This document shows positions 14,844 through 22,992 of a DNA stretch of 44,339 nt, in pieces. The stretch is taken from assembly GCA_022843165.1 (NCBI GenBank), contig JALHOD010000025.1:1-44339 (forward strand). Reading direction: 5' to 3'. A program made the position numbers and the translations under genes. The first letter of the stretch is position 1; every line of letters starts with the position of its first letter. The DNA comes from Pseudorhodoplanes sp. (lineage in GTDB: Bacteria; Pseudomonadota; Alphaproteobacteria; Rhizobiales; Xanthobacteraceae). The notes below the pieces were generated by a model. The model did no database searches. It had not been told where the DNA came from and saw nothing but the letters and a program-made list of their open reading frames with translations.

Positions 14844-15820
14844 ACGGCGTGAGCACGGACACACCCCTCGTCGGCAAGCTCGCGCTGATCGGCACCGGCC
14901 TGATCGGTGGCTCGATCGCGCGCGCAGCACGCGCCTCGGGCGCGGTCAAAGGCATCGTCGCCACCGCGCGCTCGGCGGAAACCCGTCGGCGCGTGGTCGA
15001 ACTCGGATTCGCCGACCAGGTGACCGAGACCAATGCCGAAGCGGTGAAGGATGCCGACCTTGTCATCGTGTCGATTCCGGTCGGCGCCAGCGGCACGGTG
15101 GCCAGGGAGATCGGCCCGCATCTGAAGCCCGGCGCGATCGTCTCCGACGTCGGCTCGGTCAAGGCTTCGGTGGTGCGCGACATGGCGCCGTTTATTCCGG
15201 AAGGCGTACATTTCATTCCGGCGCATCCGGTCGCCGGCACGGAAAATTCAGGACCGGATTCCGGCTTCGCCGAACTGTTCGTCAACCGCTGGTGCATTCT
15301 CACGCCGGTGGAAAACGGCGACGAGGCCGCTACCGAGAAGCTGAAAGCGTTCTGGGAAGCGCTTGGCGCCAAGGTGCAGACCATGACGCCGGAGCACCAC
15401 GATCTGGTGCTGGCGATCACCAGCCATCTGCCGCATCTGATCGCCTATACCATCGTCGGCACCGCCAATGAGCTCGGCGAGGTGACGGAATCGGAAGTGC
15501 TGAATTTTTCCGCCGGCGGCTTCCGCGACTTCACCCGCATCGCGGCTTCGGACCCGACCATGTGGCGCGACGTGTTCCTGCACAACAAGGACGCGGTGCT
15601 GGAAATGCTCGGCACCTTCAACGAGGATCTGGCCAAGCTGACGCGCGCGATAAGGCGCGGCGACGGCGAGGCCCTGTTCGAGCATTTCACGCGCACGCGC
15701 GCCATCCGGCGCGGCATCGTCACCATCGGCCAGGATTCGGCGGCGCCTGATTTCGGCCGCAAGCACGCCCCTCTCCCGGGCGCGCCGATCGCGCGGCCCT
15801 ATGCGATGGATGAAGATTAG
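14840..15820 (+). CDS. tyrC: Prephenate / cyclohexadienyl dehydrogenase
   Basis: About 326 residues if the GTG at 14840 is used (it forms GTGA with the hisC stop); a GTG at 14849 is an alternative. The NAD(P)-binding Rossmann motif [15 protein letters not shown] lies at the N terminus. [15 protein letters not shown] is the conserved substrate-binding segment of the TyrA group, and the C-terminal helical part contains [13 protein letters not shown] and the [16 protein letters not shown] signature. It oxidises prephenate or arogenate to give tyrosine. No C-terminal ACT domain is present. The open frame extends upstream within hisC, but that part is an overlap artefact. Confidence 0.93.
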   Translation: MNGVSTDTPLVGKLALIGTGLIGGSIARAARASGAVKGIVATARSAETRRRVVELGFADQVTETNAEAVKDADLVIVSIPVGASGTVAREIGPHLKPGAIVSDVGSVKASVVRDMAPFIPEGVHFIPAHPVAGTENSGPDSGFAELFVNRWCILTPVENGDEAATEKLKAFWEALGAKVQTMTPEHHDLVLAITSHLPHLIAYTIVGTANELGEVTESEVLNFSAGGFRDFTRIAASDPTMWRDVFLHNKDAVLEMLGTFNEDLAKLTRAIRRGDGEALFEHFTRTRAIRRGIVTIGQDSAAPDFGRKHAPLPGAPIARPYAMDED

Positions 15821-16428
15821 GGTGGCATGACCACGAGCGTCAGGTGATCCCACCAGGGGTTGGCCTTGATGCGGTGATTCACGACGCGAAAACCTGCATT
15901 CGCGACTTCGGCTTCAATCTCGGAACCGGGCTTCAAGGTCCGATACGGTCGCCCGTGATCCAGCAATGCACGCGCATCACAATCGAATTTCGCGCGTGCG
16001 TCGTCAGATTTCGGGTCTCCGCACATTGTACTTACGACGAAAACGCCCTCCGGCCGCAAAATCCGGCGTACTTCCTCCAGACACTTCCGGCGGTCGTCGC
16101 CGAAAATGCAATGCAGGCAGTTTCCGTCGATCACGATATCAAACAGGCTGGCGGCGAAGATCGGCATCGCGCGCACATCGCCGCGATGAAACGACGTCAC
16201 AAGCCCCGTCGACGCGGACCGCTCTTGCGCCCATGCGATCGCCTCGCCTGAAATGTCGATGCCGTCGACGCGATAGCCCCGGCGCGCAGCCTCCAGAGTC
16301 ACCATTCCGTTTCCGCAGCCAAGTTCAAGAAGCCGTCGCGGCGCCGGCGGGATGAGTTTGTTGTCCTGGAGCCAGTCGAAGGTTTCGATCCAGCCGTCGC
16401 GGCGCCGATCAAAATTCAACCGCCCCAT
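15817..16428 (-). CDS. Class I SAM-dependent methyltransferase, probably N-terminally frameshifted
   Basis: A 203-residue open frame beginning MGRLNFDRRRDGW. The SAM-binding motif LLELGCGNGMVTLEAARRG lies at about 33-51, followed by the acidic loop GIDIS, DIVIDGNCLHCIFGDDRRKC and VFVVSTMCGDPKS. It looks like a stand-alone Methyltransf_25-type enzyme of unknown substrate. The ATG at 16428 sits inside a sequence whose other frame encodes a natural-looking N terminus (see 16416-16490), so the intact gene may begin at 16490. The gene is convergent with tyrC, and the two stop codons share the tetranucleotide TTAG. Expression and activity are uncertain if the shift is real. Confidence 0.8.
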   Translation of the reverse strand: MGRLNFDRRRDGWIETFDWLQDNKLIPPAPRRLLELGCGNGMVTLEAARRGYRVDGIDISGEAIAWAQERSASTGLVTSFHRGDVRAMPIFAASLFDIVIDGNCLHCIFGDDRRKCLEEVRRILRPEGVFVVSTMCGDPKSDDARAKFDCDARALLDHGRPYRTLKPGSEIEAEVANAGFRVVNHRIKANPWWDHLTLVVMPP

Positions 16429-16490
16429 CCTAGCTCGGCTTCCTGTCTCAGCCGGGCATATTCAGCGTCGATGTCGGAGAGGCTCTGCAT
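16416..16490 (-). pseudogene. Out-of-frame N-terminal fragment of the methyltransferase gene
   Basis: An ATG at 16490, 11 bases after the DUF2125 stop codon, opens a 24-codon frame encoding MQSLSDIDAEYARLRQEAEL then GWGG, ending in TGA at 16418-16416. The methyltransferase frame continues with NFDRRRDGW. Inserting one base or deleting two near 16417 would fuse them as GWGG-NFDRRRDGW, a natural-looking continuous sequence. I infer a frameshift (biological or a sequencing error) rather than a separate small gene. Confidence 0.55.
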
Positions 16491-16501
16491 GCGGGCTCGC
16501 T

Positions 16502-17653
16502 CTAGAACAGCGGCGCCACTTTTCCGAGCTTGAGCGGTCCGAGCTGAATGTCGCCGTCGACAAACTTCAGCGGCAGACGTACCGCCTTGCGGCCTTCGAG
16601 TTCCGCCGGCTGGCCAAGCAAGGCCGCGCCGACGGCGACGCCGATGCCGGCTTTCTGACGGGCGAAGCCGCCGAGTCCCGGGATGACGCGATCCAGCGAA
16701 TTGAGCGCCGAATCCAGCTTCTGGCCGGCGGCGCTGTCAGGTCGCACCAGCTGGTCGGCACCGAGCGCCGGCAGCAGCTTATCGAGGCCCGCGACCGTCA
16801 CCTGCAATTCGCCGTTCAGATGCCCGGTTTCGGTCAGTCCCAGATTGCCCGCGGCGACCGCGAGCGCGTCGCCTTGCCGGAGACGGGCGTTGCGAACCTC
16901 GATACGACCGCCCGCCTGCTGGATCTCGCGGAAGCGCTGCACCCAGGGCTTGGGATCGAAATTCCGCAACCCGACAAGCTGGGTATCGATGTCGGCGTCG
17001 AACGGCTGCGCTGCCAGCGGATGTAGCGCCGGCGCGATGGCCGCAACAAGATTCACGGCAATGTCGATCACCGGCTTGTCGCGCACGGTGCCGGAGGCGA
17101 TGCGGCCGTGCAGTTCGGCATGCTTGCCGGAAAACGCGCGCTCGGGCGCGGAGCGATCATTGCGGTCGAGCACCGGATTGTCGAACACCAGCGACACCCG
17201 CTCCGGATTGCGCGGCGTGCCGCGCACGGACGCGCGGCCGAGCGACCAGTTGGCGGTGAATTTCGCGGGCTCGCCGGGATCGGCCATGGTCAGCGGTCCG
17301 GAAAATTCCGAAATCAGCAGATTGGGCTGATAGATCTGCAGCGCGACCAGGAGGTCGGCGGCGCGCAGCGCCATCGGCGGACGCATGGCGCGGAATTCCG
17401 CCTGCGGATCGGAGCAGCGCACCTCGATGCGGAACGGAAAACCCCCGATGGTCTGTTCGGCGCAGGCATACAGCCGGCTGGCCTTGGCTTCGCGGTCCAG
17501 CCAGCCGGCGATGGTCTCTTTCGCGCGGGCGGCCGCATAGAACCAGAACGCGCACCAGGCGCCCGCGAGAATCACCAGAATCAGGAGTGGGACCAAAATG
17601 GGCCAGGACCGGCGCCGGGCCGGTTCGGGATAGTCCATCCTGTAAGAATCCAT
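16502..17653 (-). CDS. DUF2125 domain-containing membrane-anchored protein
   Basis: A 383-residue protein with one N-terminal transmembrane helix (about 18-38, WPILVPLLILVILAGAWCAFW) and a long exported domain. It contains IGGFPFRIEVRCSDP, a phrase typical of DUF2125 proteins, and repeats of beta-strand-like segments (LRAADLLVALQIYQPN, LQVTVAGLDKLLPALG). It ends with DGDIQLGPLKLGKVAPLF. This family is restricted mainly to alphaproteobacteria and has no established function; AsmA-like lipid handling in the envelope is a guess. The ATG at 17653 has GGGA upstream. It precedes the methyltransferase on the same strand. Confidence 0.88.
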   Translation of the reverse strand: MDSYRMDYPEPARRRSWPILVPLLILVILAGAWCAFWFYAAARAKETIAGWLDREAKASRLYACAEQTIGGFPFRIEVRCSDPQAEFRAMRPPMALRAADLLVALQIYQPNLLISEFSGPLTMADPGEPAKFTANWSLGRASVRGTPRNPERVSLVFDNPVLDRNDRSAPERAFSGKHAELHGRIASGTVRDKPVIDIAVNLVAAIAPALHPLAAQPFDADIDTQLVGLRNFDPKPWVQRFREIQQAGGRIEVRNARLRQGDALAVAAGNLGLTETGHLNGELQVTVAGLDKLLPALGADQLVRPDSAAGQKLDSALNSLDRVIPGLGGFARQKAGIGVAVGAALLGQPAELEGRKAVRLPLKFVDGDIQLGPLKLGKVAPLF

Positions 17654-17804
17654 GGGGCATTCCCGCGATAGAAGATATTGCTGTGAGGGCCCTTAAATGC
17701 GGCGTTTCAATGAATAGCTGGGCAGAATGTCGGCCCGGTTGCAGGAACAGCATCCTTCCTGTTACCCGAAGCTCAACGCCTTTTGCGGACTATTTTTCCG
17801 TCTC

Positions 17805-18392
17805 ATGACCCTCCCGATCGACGAAATTCCCGAGGATTTGTGGGTGTTCGGTTATGGCTCGCTGATGTGGCGGCCGGATTTTCCGTTTGTGGAAAAGCGG
17901 CCCGCACGCATGACCGGCCTGCACCGCTCGCTCTGCGTCTATTCCTTCGTACATCGCGGGACACCGGAACGGCCGGGACTCGTGCTGGGGCTGGATCGCG
18001 GCGGCGCCTGCCGCGGCGTGGCCTTTCGGGTCGCTGCCGCCGAGCGGCCGGGCACCATCCGCTATCTGCGCCAACGCGAACAGGTCACCGCCGTGTATCG
18101 GGAAACCCTGCGCGGCGTCTGGCTCGACGGCCAGCCCGAGCGCCGCGTGGAAGCGCTCACCTACATCGTGGATCGCGGCCATCCGCAATATGCCGGACGG
18201 CTCACGCTCGACCAGCGCCTGCATCACATCCGGCAGGGCCATGGGCAGTCGGGCGCCAACCGCGACTATGTGCTGGCGACCGTCGACGCGCTCGAATCCA
18301 TGGGATGCCGCGATGCCGAACTCCATGCGCTGGCGGAGCGGCTGAAAGGCGTGCATGATGCTCACACGGCCGCGGCCGTCAACACCCGCTAG
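17805..18392 (+). CDS. chaC: Gamma-glutamylcyclotransferase, ChaC family
   Basis: A 195-residue protein with the family hallmark WVFGYGSLMWRPDFPF near the N terminus (the gamma-glutamyl binding loop). SFVHRGTPERPGLVLGLDRGG and YRETLRGVWL follow, then an AGRLTLDQRLHHIRQGHGQSG...NRDYV C-terminal region. ChaC enzymes release 5-oxoproline from glutathione. The ATG at 17805 is chosen because it gives the family N terminus; the frame is open further upstream but without family sequence. It ends in the tetranucleotide CTAG shared with the stop of plsC on the other strand. Confidence 0.9.
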   Translation: MTLPIDEIPEDLWVFGYGSLMWRPDFPFVEKRPARMTGLHRSLCVYSFVHRGTPERPGLVLGLDRGGACRGVAFRVAAAERPGTIRYLRQREQVTAVYRETLRGVWLDGQPERRVEALTYIVDRGHPQYAGRLTLDQRLHHIRQGHGQSGANRDYVLATVDALESMGCRDAELHALAERLKGVHDAHTAAAVNTR

Positions 18393-19129
18393 CGGGAGCG
18401 CGGACCCGCAAGGTCGCTCCGGCCTTCCTCCACCAGCCGCGCGGTGGCGGCCTCGATCTTGTCCTGCAGGCGCGCCGAAAATTCCGGCTTGTCGAGCCCC
18501 GGCGCGATCGGATCGAGGATCTCGACGCGGACGATTCCCGGATAGCGCATGAACGAGCGACGCGGCCAGAACAGGCCGGAATTCAGCGCCACCGGCACGC
18601 AGGGAACGCCCAGTTCGGAATACAGATGCGCGACGCCGAACTTGTATTTCGGTTCGGCGCCGGGCGCGCGTCGCGTGCCTTCCGGGAAGATGATGATCTG
18701 GCGGCCACGCGCGGCCTCGACCTTGGCATGTTCGGTCATGCGGGTCAGCGCCTGCGACCGCGCGCCGCGATCGACCGGGATCATCTCCGCCTTGCGCGCG
18801 CACCAGCCGAAAAACGGAATCCACATCAGTTCGCGTTTCAGCACATAGGCCGGGTCGTCAAAGATCGTGATCAGCGCGAAGGTCTCCCAAAGCGACTGAT
18901 GCTTGGACGCGACCAGCACCGCGCCCGATGGAATTTTCTCAAGTCCCCGGAACTCGGCCTTCACGCCGCAGATCAGCCGCAACAGCCCGAGATTGACCTG
19001 GCTCCAGTTCCGCACCAGCCGGAGCAGTGCGCGGCGCGGCAGCAGCAACGTCGGCATGGCGACGATGAGATAGACTAACAGCACCAGATAGAAGGCGAGA
19101 TTGAACAGAAGAGAGCGGATGGCGATCAC
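18389..19129 (-). CDS. plsC: 1-acyl-sn-glycerol-3-phosphate acyltransferase (PlsC-like)
   Basis: About 246 residues from the GTG at 19129; a TTG at 19147 would add six. An N-terminal membrane helix is followed by the acyltransferase motif KHQSLWETF, in which the usual H(X)4D is H(X)4E, a variant I recall in a subfamily of alphaproteobacterial LPLATs. Then come VLKRELMWIPFFGWCARKAE, IPVDRG and the motif III IIFPEGTRR. These enzymes make phosphatidic acid by acylating lysophosphatidate at the inner membrane. It is probably the last gene of the ftsE-ftsX-ydcF-plsC run, starting about 30 bases after ydcF. Confidence 0.88.
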   Translation of the reverse strand: MIAIRSLLFNLAFYLVLLVYLIVAMPTLLLPRRALLRLVRNWSQVNLGLLRLICGVKAEFRGLEKIPSGAVLVASKHQSLWETFALITIFDDPAYVLKRELMWIPFFGWCARKAEMIPVDRGARSQALTRMTEHAKVEAARGRQIIIFPEGTRRAPGAEPKYKFGVAHLYSELGVPCVPVALNSGLFWPRRSFMRYPGIVRVEILDPIAPGLDKPEFSARLQDKIEAATARLVEEGRSDLAGPRSR

Positions 19130-19158
19130 GGAAGGGATTCCAGACAAGGACAGGGCCG

Positions 19159-19806
19159 TCAGGCCATCAACATGGGCAGCCGCATGCGCGCGACGGCGAC
19201 GATATACTTCACATATTCCAGAAAGAGGAGCCGCATTGTGGGTCCATTCGACCAGCTCGCCTTCAGCTGGTCGGCCACCACCGGGAATGGAATTAGCGCA
19301 ATGTCGGGAAGCTGGTGCCGGAGTTCGGCCATGGCACGCGGCATATGGTAATTCGACGTCACCACGATCAGCGAGGTGAAGCCGCGCTCATGCGCCCAGC
19401 GCTTGGTCTCGGTGGCGTTGCCGATGGTGTTGACGGCCGACCGGTCAAGATCCACGCAGCAGGTGAAGGCGCGGTTGTGTTCCGGTTTCAGCCGCGCGAT
19501 CTCGCGCTCGCTGGTCAGGCGGTGCACGCCGGTGATCAGAAGCCTGCGGCCGCGGCCGGAGGCCAGCAACTCGACGGCGTCCTCGATGCGGGACGCGCCG
19601 CCCGTCAGCACCACGATGCCGTCGGCATTGCGCTGGAGCGCGATTTCCTGCGGCGGCACGTTCAGGAGGAACAGGCCGAACCCCGCCCCGAAAGCGAGCA
19701 GGACGCAGCCGACCACGACCGCGGCGACAAGGATCAGCCGCACCAGACGACTGCGCCGGGGGCCCTGCCCCGCGCCATTATCGATCTGCGAGCTCGTGGC
19801 CAGCAT
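19159..19806 (-). CDS. YdcF/DUF218 family membrane protein
   Basis: About 215 residues from the ATG at 19806 (a TTG six bases upstream is less likely). An N-terminal transmembrane helix (about 22-46) is followed by the DUF218 core: DGIVVLTGGASRIEDAVELL, GRRLLITGVH, DRSAVNTIGNATETKRWA and SLIVVTSNYHMPRAMAEL. These are the conserved DUF218 segments shared with SanA, ElyC and YdcF, proteins tied to envelope integrity; biochemical activity is unproven. It lies 50 bases after ftsX and just before plsC on the same strand, so a common transcript is likely. Confidence 0.88.
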   Translation of the reverse strand: MLATSSQIDNGAGQGPRRSRLVRLILVAAVVVGCVLLAFGAGFGLFLLNVPPQEIALQRNADGIVVLTGGASRIEDAVELLASGRGRRLLITGVHRLTSEREIARLKPEHNRAFTCCVDLDRSAVNTIGNATETKRWAHERGFTSLIVVTSNYHMPRAMAELRHQLPDIALIPFPVVADQLKASWSNGPTMRLLFLEYVKYIVAVARMRLPMLMA

Positions 19807-19856
19807 GTTCAACCCCGACCGATCATAGCGCGAAATCCGGCGGACACATGACCTCC

Positions 19857-20813
19857 TCAGAACCCGTCCAGCGTCTGATAGACGGTGCGTCGGGACGTGA
19901 TGGCGGCGATCGCGGCGATCAGCGCGATCTGCGCGAAAATCGCCATGTAGCCGGTCATCCCGATTGAGAAGCTGCCGAACAGGGCCTCGAACTGATCGGC
20001 CCAGGCTGTGCCGGCGAACAGCGTGCTGCCCGAACCGAAAATCAGGAACAGCAGGATGGCGGCGCCGCCGCCGATCAGGCCGCCCTTGAGGCCGAGCAGC
20101 AGAAAGTGGCGCTGAAACTGGCCGGCGATGAAGCCATCCCGGGCGCCGATCAGATGCAGCACCTCCACGATCGAGCGGTTGGCCGCCATCGCGCCGCGGG
20201 TGGCGAAGGTGACCGAGAGGATGGTGGCCGCGAACATCAGCCCGAGGATGACAAGCCCGGCGATCACCGCGCTGCCCGACATGGCGCGCATGCGGTCGAC
20301 CCAGCCGCGATGATCATCGAGCGTCGCGCCGGCAACCCGCTCGGCGAGCTGACGCCGCAGGCCCGCGAGATCCGCACTCGCACCGGGCACCAGCTTGACC
20401 ACGATCATGCGCGGCATCGGCAGGTCGTCGAGCACAACGCCGCTGCCCAGCCAGGGCTCGAGCAATTGCGCCGATTCCTCCTTGCTGAATACCCTGACCT
20501 CGGAGATTCCGGGATGGCCGCGCACCAGATCGGCCGCGCGCTTCACCTCGACTTCGACATCCCGGCCGCTTACCGGCCGCACCTGCACCGTGATCTCGCG
20601 CGCCACATCCGATTGCCAGTCGCTCGCCGTCGCCCGCACCAGCATGACCGCGCCGGTGGTAAGCGACGCCAGAAAGGTCATGATCGCCACCACCGCCACC
20701 AGCGCGCGGCCGCTGATGGAATCCCTAGGCACGATCGGGCTCTCGACATGCAGGGCGGCGCCGCGCGGCGGCCCCTGCGATGTGCCCGGAAGATGATCGT
20801 GCGGATGGCTCAT
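19857..20813 (-). CDS. ftsX: Cell division ABC transporter permease FtsX
   Basis: A 318-residue FtsX-type permease. It has a cytoplasmic His/Pro-rich N terminus and TM1 (about 42-62). A periplasmic domain with ITVQVRPVSGRDVEVEVKRA and GISEVRVFSKEESAQLLEPWLG follows, then three C-terminal helices. Together with FtsE it controls division-site peptidoglycan hydrolases in the inner membrane. The ATG at 20813 (MSHPHDH) lies seven bases after the ftsE stop; the frame is open 20 codons further upstream, but that would overlap ftsE. The C terminus ends RRTVYQTLDGF. Confidence 0.93.
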   Translation of the reverse strand: MSHPHDHLPGTSQGPPRGAALHVESPIVPRDSISGRALVAVVAIMTFLASLTTGAVMLVRATASDWQSDVAREITVQVRPVSGRDVEVEVKRAADLVRGHPGISEVRVFSKEESAQLLEPWLGSGVVLDDLPMPRMIVVKLVPGASADLAGLRRQLAERVAGATLDDHRGWVDRMRAMSGSAVIAGLVILGLMFAATILSVTFATRGAMAANRSIVEVLHLIGARDGFIAGQFQRHFLLLGLKGGLIGGGAAILLFLIFGSGSTLFAGTAWADQFEALFGSFSIGMTGYMAIFAQIALIAAIAAITSRRTVYQTLDGF

Positions 20814-20820
20814 GACGGTC

Positions 20821-21480
20821 TCAATCGTAAAGATGCAGGCGGCCTTCGTGAAGCACGAGGCGGCGCGCGTCATATTGGTCCATCAGCGCGATATCGTGGG
20901 TCGCGATCACGACCGCGGTGCCGGTCTTGTTCAGTTCGACAAACAGCCGCAGCAGCCTTTGCCCCAGACTGGGATCGACGTTGCCGGTCGGCTCGTCGGC
21001 CAGCAGCAATTCGGGCCGCGCGATCACCGCGCGCGCGATGGCCGCACGCTGCTTCTCGCCGCCCGACAGGACCGGCGGCAACGCCCACATGCGTTCGCCG
21101 AGACCGACCCATTGCAGCAATTCCACCACCTGATAGCGGTAGCTCGCCTCCTCGCGACCCATCACGCGGAACGGCAGAGCCACATTCTCGTAGGTGGTCA
21201 TGTGGTCGAGCAGGCGGAAGTCCTGGAACACGATCCCGATGCGCCGCCGCAATGCCGCGAGATCGTCGCTGTCCAGCGTCGCGATATCGTTGCCGAACAG
21301 CGTGATCAGCCCTCGTGTCGGCTTGATCGACAGATAAAGCAGCTTCAGCAGCGAGGTCTTGCCGGCGCCCGAGGGACCCGTGAGAAACTGGAAAGAGTGC
21401 GGCGCGATGCGGAAACTGAGGTCGCGCAGCACCTCCGGCCCCAGTCCGTAGCGCAATCCCACATTCTCGAATCGGACCAA
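20821..21480 (-). CDS. ftsE: Cell division ATP-binding protein FtsE
   Basis: A 219-residue ABC ATPase with Walker A GPSGAGKTSLLKLL (about 36-49), a Q-loop in IGIVFQDFRLLDH, signature LSGGEKQRAAIARA, Walker B LLLADEPTGN and a switch His in VIATHD. These fit FtsE. The family N terminus (M-V/I-RFENVGLRYG) begins here with a TTG codon at 21480. No ATG or GTG is available at that position, and GGAG lies about nine bases upstream. It is the first gene of the ftsE-ftsX-ydcF-plsC run and diverges from the zinc-ribbon protein gene. Confidence 0.93.
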   Translation of the reverse strand: MVRFENVGLRYGLGPEVLRDLSFRIAPHSFQFLTGPSGAGKTSLLKLLYLSIKPTRGLITLFGNDIATLDSDDLAALRRRIGIVFQDFRLLDHMTTYENVALPFRVMGREEASYRYQVVELLQWVGLGERMWALPPVLSGGEKQRAAIARAVIARPELLLADEPTGNVDPSLGQRLLRLFVELNKTGTAVVIATHDIALMDQYDARRLVLHEGRLHLYD

Positions 21481-21678
21481 GCCCCCGCTCCTGCTCTGCC
21501 GGCCGCCACCCGCCGGATGATTCGGGCGTTTTTCGCCGATCCTTGTGACTTTTACAGGATTGCGGGAGCGCGGCCAGACCGGGCGCGTCCGCCACGCCCT
21601 ACCATCCCGGCTTTCATGGTTTCCGATGCATTAACGGTCCGCTGCTAGGGTTTCAGGTCAGAAGGCAGTGGCGTAGCG

Positions 21679-22602
21679 ATGATATTGATCGTTTGTCCCC
21701 AATGTGCGGCGTCCTACCAGGTCTCGCCGGCGTCCCTTGGCGCCGACGGCCGCTCGGTCCGTTGCGTGAATTGCCAGACGATCTGGTTTGCGACCGCCCC
21801 GGAGCCAGCGCTGGAAATGGTCGCCGCGGTCGATCCGCAGATGGCCGCAGCCGATCCCGGACAGGACATGTCCGCTGACGCCGGCGCCTATCCGGCCCCC
21901 GAGACGAATGCTTTCGACATCCCGCCCCCCGGCTCGGACGGAATCGCGCCCGGCATACCGGGAGACAATATCGACGCGGCCGCGGTGCCCGTTATCGACC
22001 AAGCCGAGCCCGCCATGATGGGGGATTCGCCCTCGATCGTTCCGCCGATCGAGGATGCCAGCGTGCCGACCCGGGCCGCCTTCGCCCTGCCGGGCGAAGA
22101 CATCGAAAGCCTCGCCGCCCGGCGTCAGGCCGAACTGGACCGGCGCCGGTGGCGGCTCCGCGTGCCGAGCCTGGCGACCGGAATCGTTCTGCTGGGCGGC
22201 ATCGTGCTAGTGCTGGTGTCCGCTCGCAACTTGGTGGTCCAGTACGCGCCGCAGACCGCGTCGTTCTATGCCGCGATCGGGTTGCCGGTGAACCTGCGGG
22301 GGCTGGATTTCGAGAATATCCGCGTCACGCGCGACGTCCATGAGGGCGTGCCGGTCATGGTGGTGGAAGGCAAGATCGTCAGCACCAACAAGGGCATTGT
22401 CGAGGTGCCGCGGTTGCGTTTTGCGATCCACGACGCCACCGGCCGGGAAATCTACACCTGGACCATGATGCCGAGCCGGACCCTGCTGGCGGGCGGCGAG
22501 ACGCTCCCGTTCCGCTCCCGCCTGGCCTCGCCGCCGGTCGAGGGCAAGGACGTCAGTTTACGCTTTTTTAACCGTCGCGATGTGATGACCGGCTTCCGCT
22601 GA
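21679..22602 (+). CDS. MJ0042-type zinc-ribbon membrane protein (DUF3426-like C terminus)
   Basis: A 307-residue protein. The N-terminal zinc ribbon is CPQC...CVNC (Cys6, Cys9, Cys29, Cys32) with the MJ0042 pattern ...CPxCxxxYxV...VRCxxCxxxW. A long acidic, proline-rich linker (about 45-145) follows, then one transmembrane helix (about 166-190) and a roughly 115-residue outer domain (NLRGLDFENIRVTRDVHEG...VVEGKIVSTNKG) that resembles DUF3426. Function is unknown; such proteins may sense redox state or protein traffic at the membrane. The gap to the response regulator gene is nine bases, so the two are likely co-transcribed. Confidence 0.86.
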   Translation: MILIVCPQCAASYQVSPASLGADGRSVRCVNCQTIWFATAPEPALEMVAAVDPQMAAADPGQDMSADAGAYPAPETNAFDIPPPGSDGIAPGIPGDNIDAAAVPVIDQAEPAMMGDSPSIVPPIEDASVPTRAAFALPGEDIESLAARRQAELDRRRWRLRVPSLATGIVLLGGIVLVLVSARNLVVQYAPQTASFYAAIGLPVNLRGLDFENIRVTRDVHEGVPVMVVEGKIVSTNKGIVEVPRLRFAIHDATGREIYTWTMMPSRTLLAGGETLPFRSRLASPPVEGKDVSLRFFNRRDVMTGFR

Positions 22603-22611
22603 GAATCGCCG

Positions 22612-22989
22612 ATGGCCCGCATCCTCCTCGCTGAAGATGAAGACTCGCTGCGCACCCTCGTGGAACGCGCGCTCCGGCAGGACGGCCACGACGTCGTCCC
22701 CGCCAGCGACGGCGCGGCCGCGCTCGACCGGCTGGTGCGCGACAAGGGCCATTTCGACCTGCTGCTGACCGACATCCGCATGCCGATCATGGACGGGATC
22801 GCGCTGGCGCTCACCGCAAGCCGCGACTATCCGGGCCTCACGATCCTGCTGATGACCGGCTATGCCGACCAGCGCGAACGCGCCCACGGCCTCAATATCC
22901 TGATCCACGACGTGATCACCAAGCCGTTCACGCTTGCCGCCATCTGCGGGGCCGTGAACGAGGCCCTGACCGAGCGCAAGGTGCACTAG
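22612..22989 (+). CDS. Single-domain response regulator, CpdR-like
   Basis: A 125-residue receiver domain with no output domain. The acidic pocket is ILLAEDED (4-11), the phospho-acceptor is Asp54 in LLLTDIRMPIMDGI, and the conserved switch residues are Thr82 (MTGYAD) and Lys104 (VITKPFTL). The start MARILLAEDEDSL resembles CpdR, the Caulobacter adaptor for ClpXP proteolysis. The C-terminal half (GYADQRERAHGLN) differs from the CpdR sequence I recall, so it may be a paralogue. Its kinase is not adjacent. The stop codon is three bases from the convergent TIGR02302 stop. Confidence 0.85.
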   Translation: MARILLAEDEDSLRTLVERALRQDGHDVVPASDGAAALDRLVRDKGHFDLLLTDIRMPIMDGIALALTASRDYPGLTILLMTGYADQRERAHGLNILIHDVITKPFTLAAICGAVNEALTERKVH

Positions 22990-22992
22990 CTC

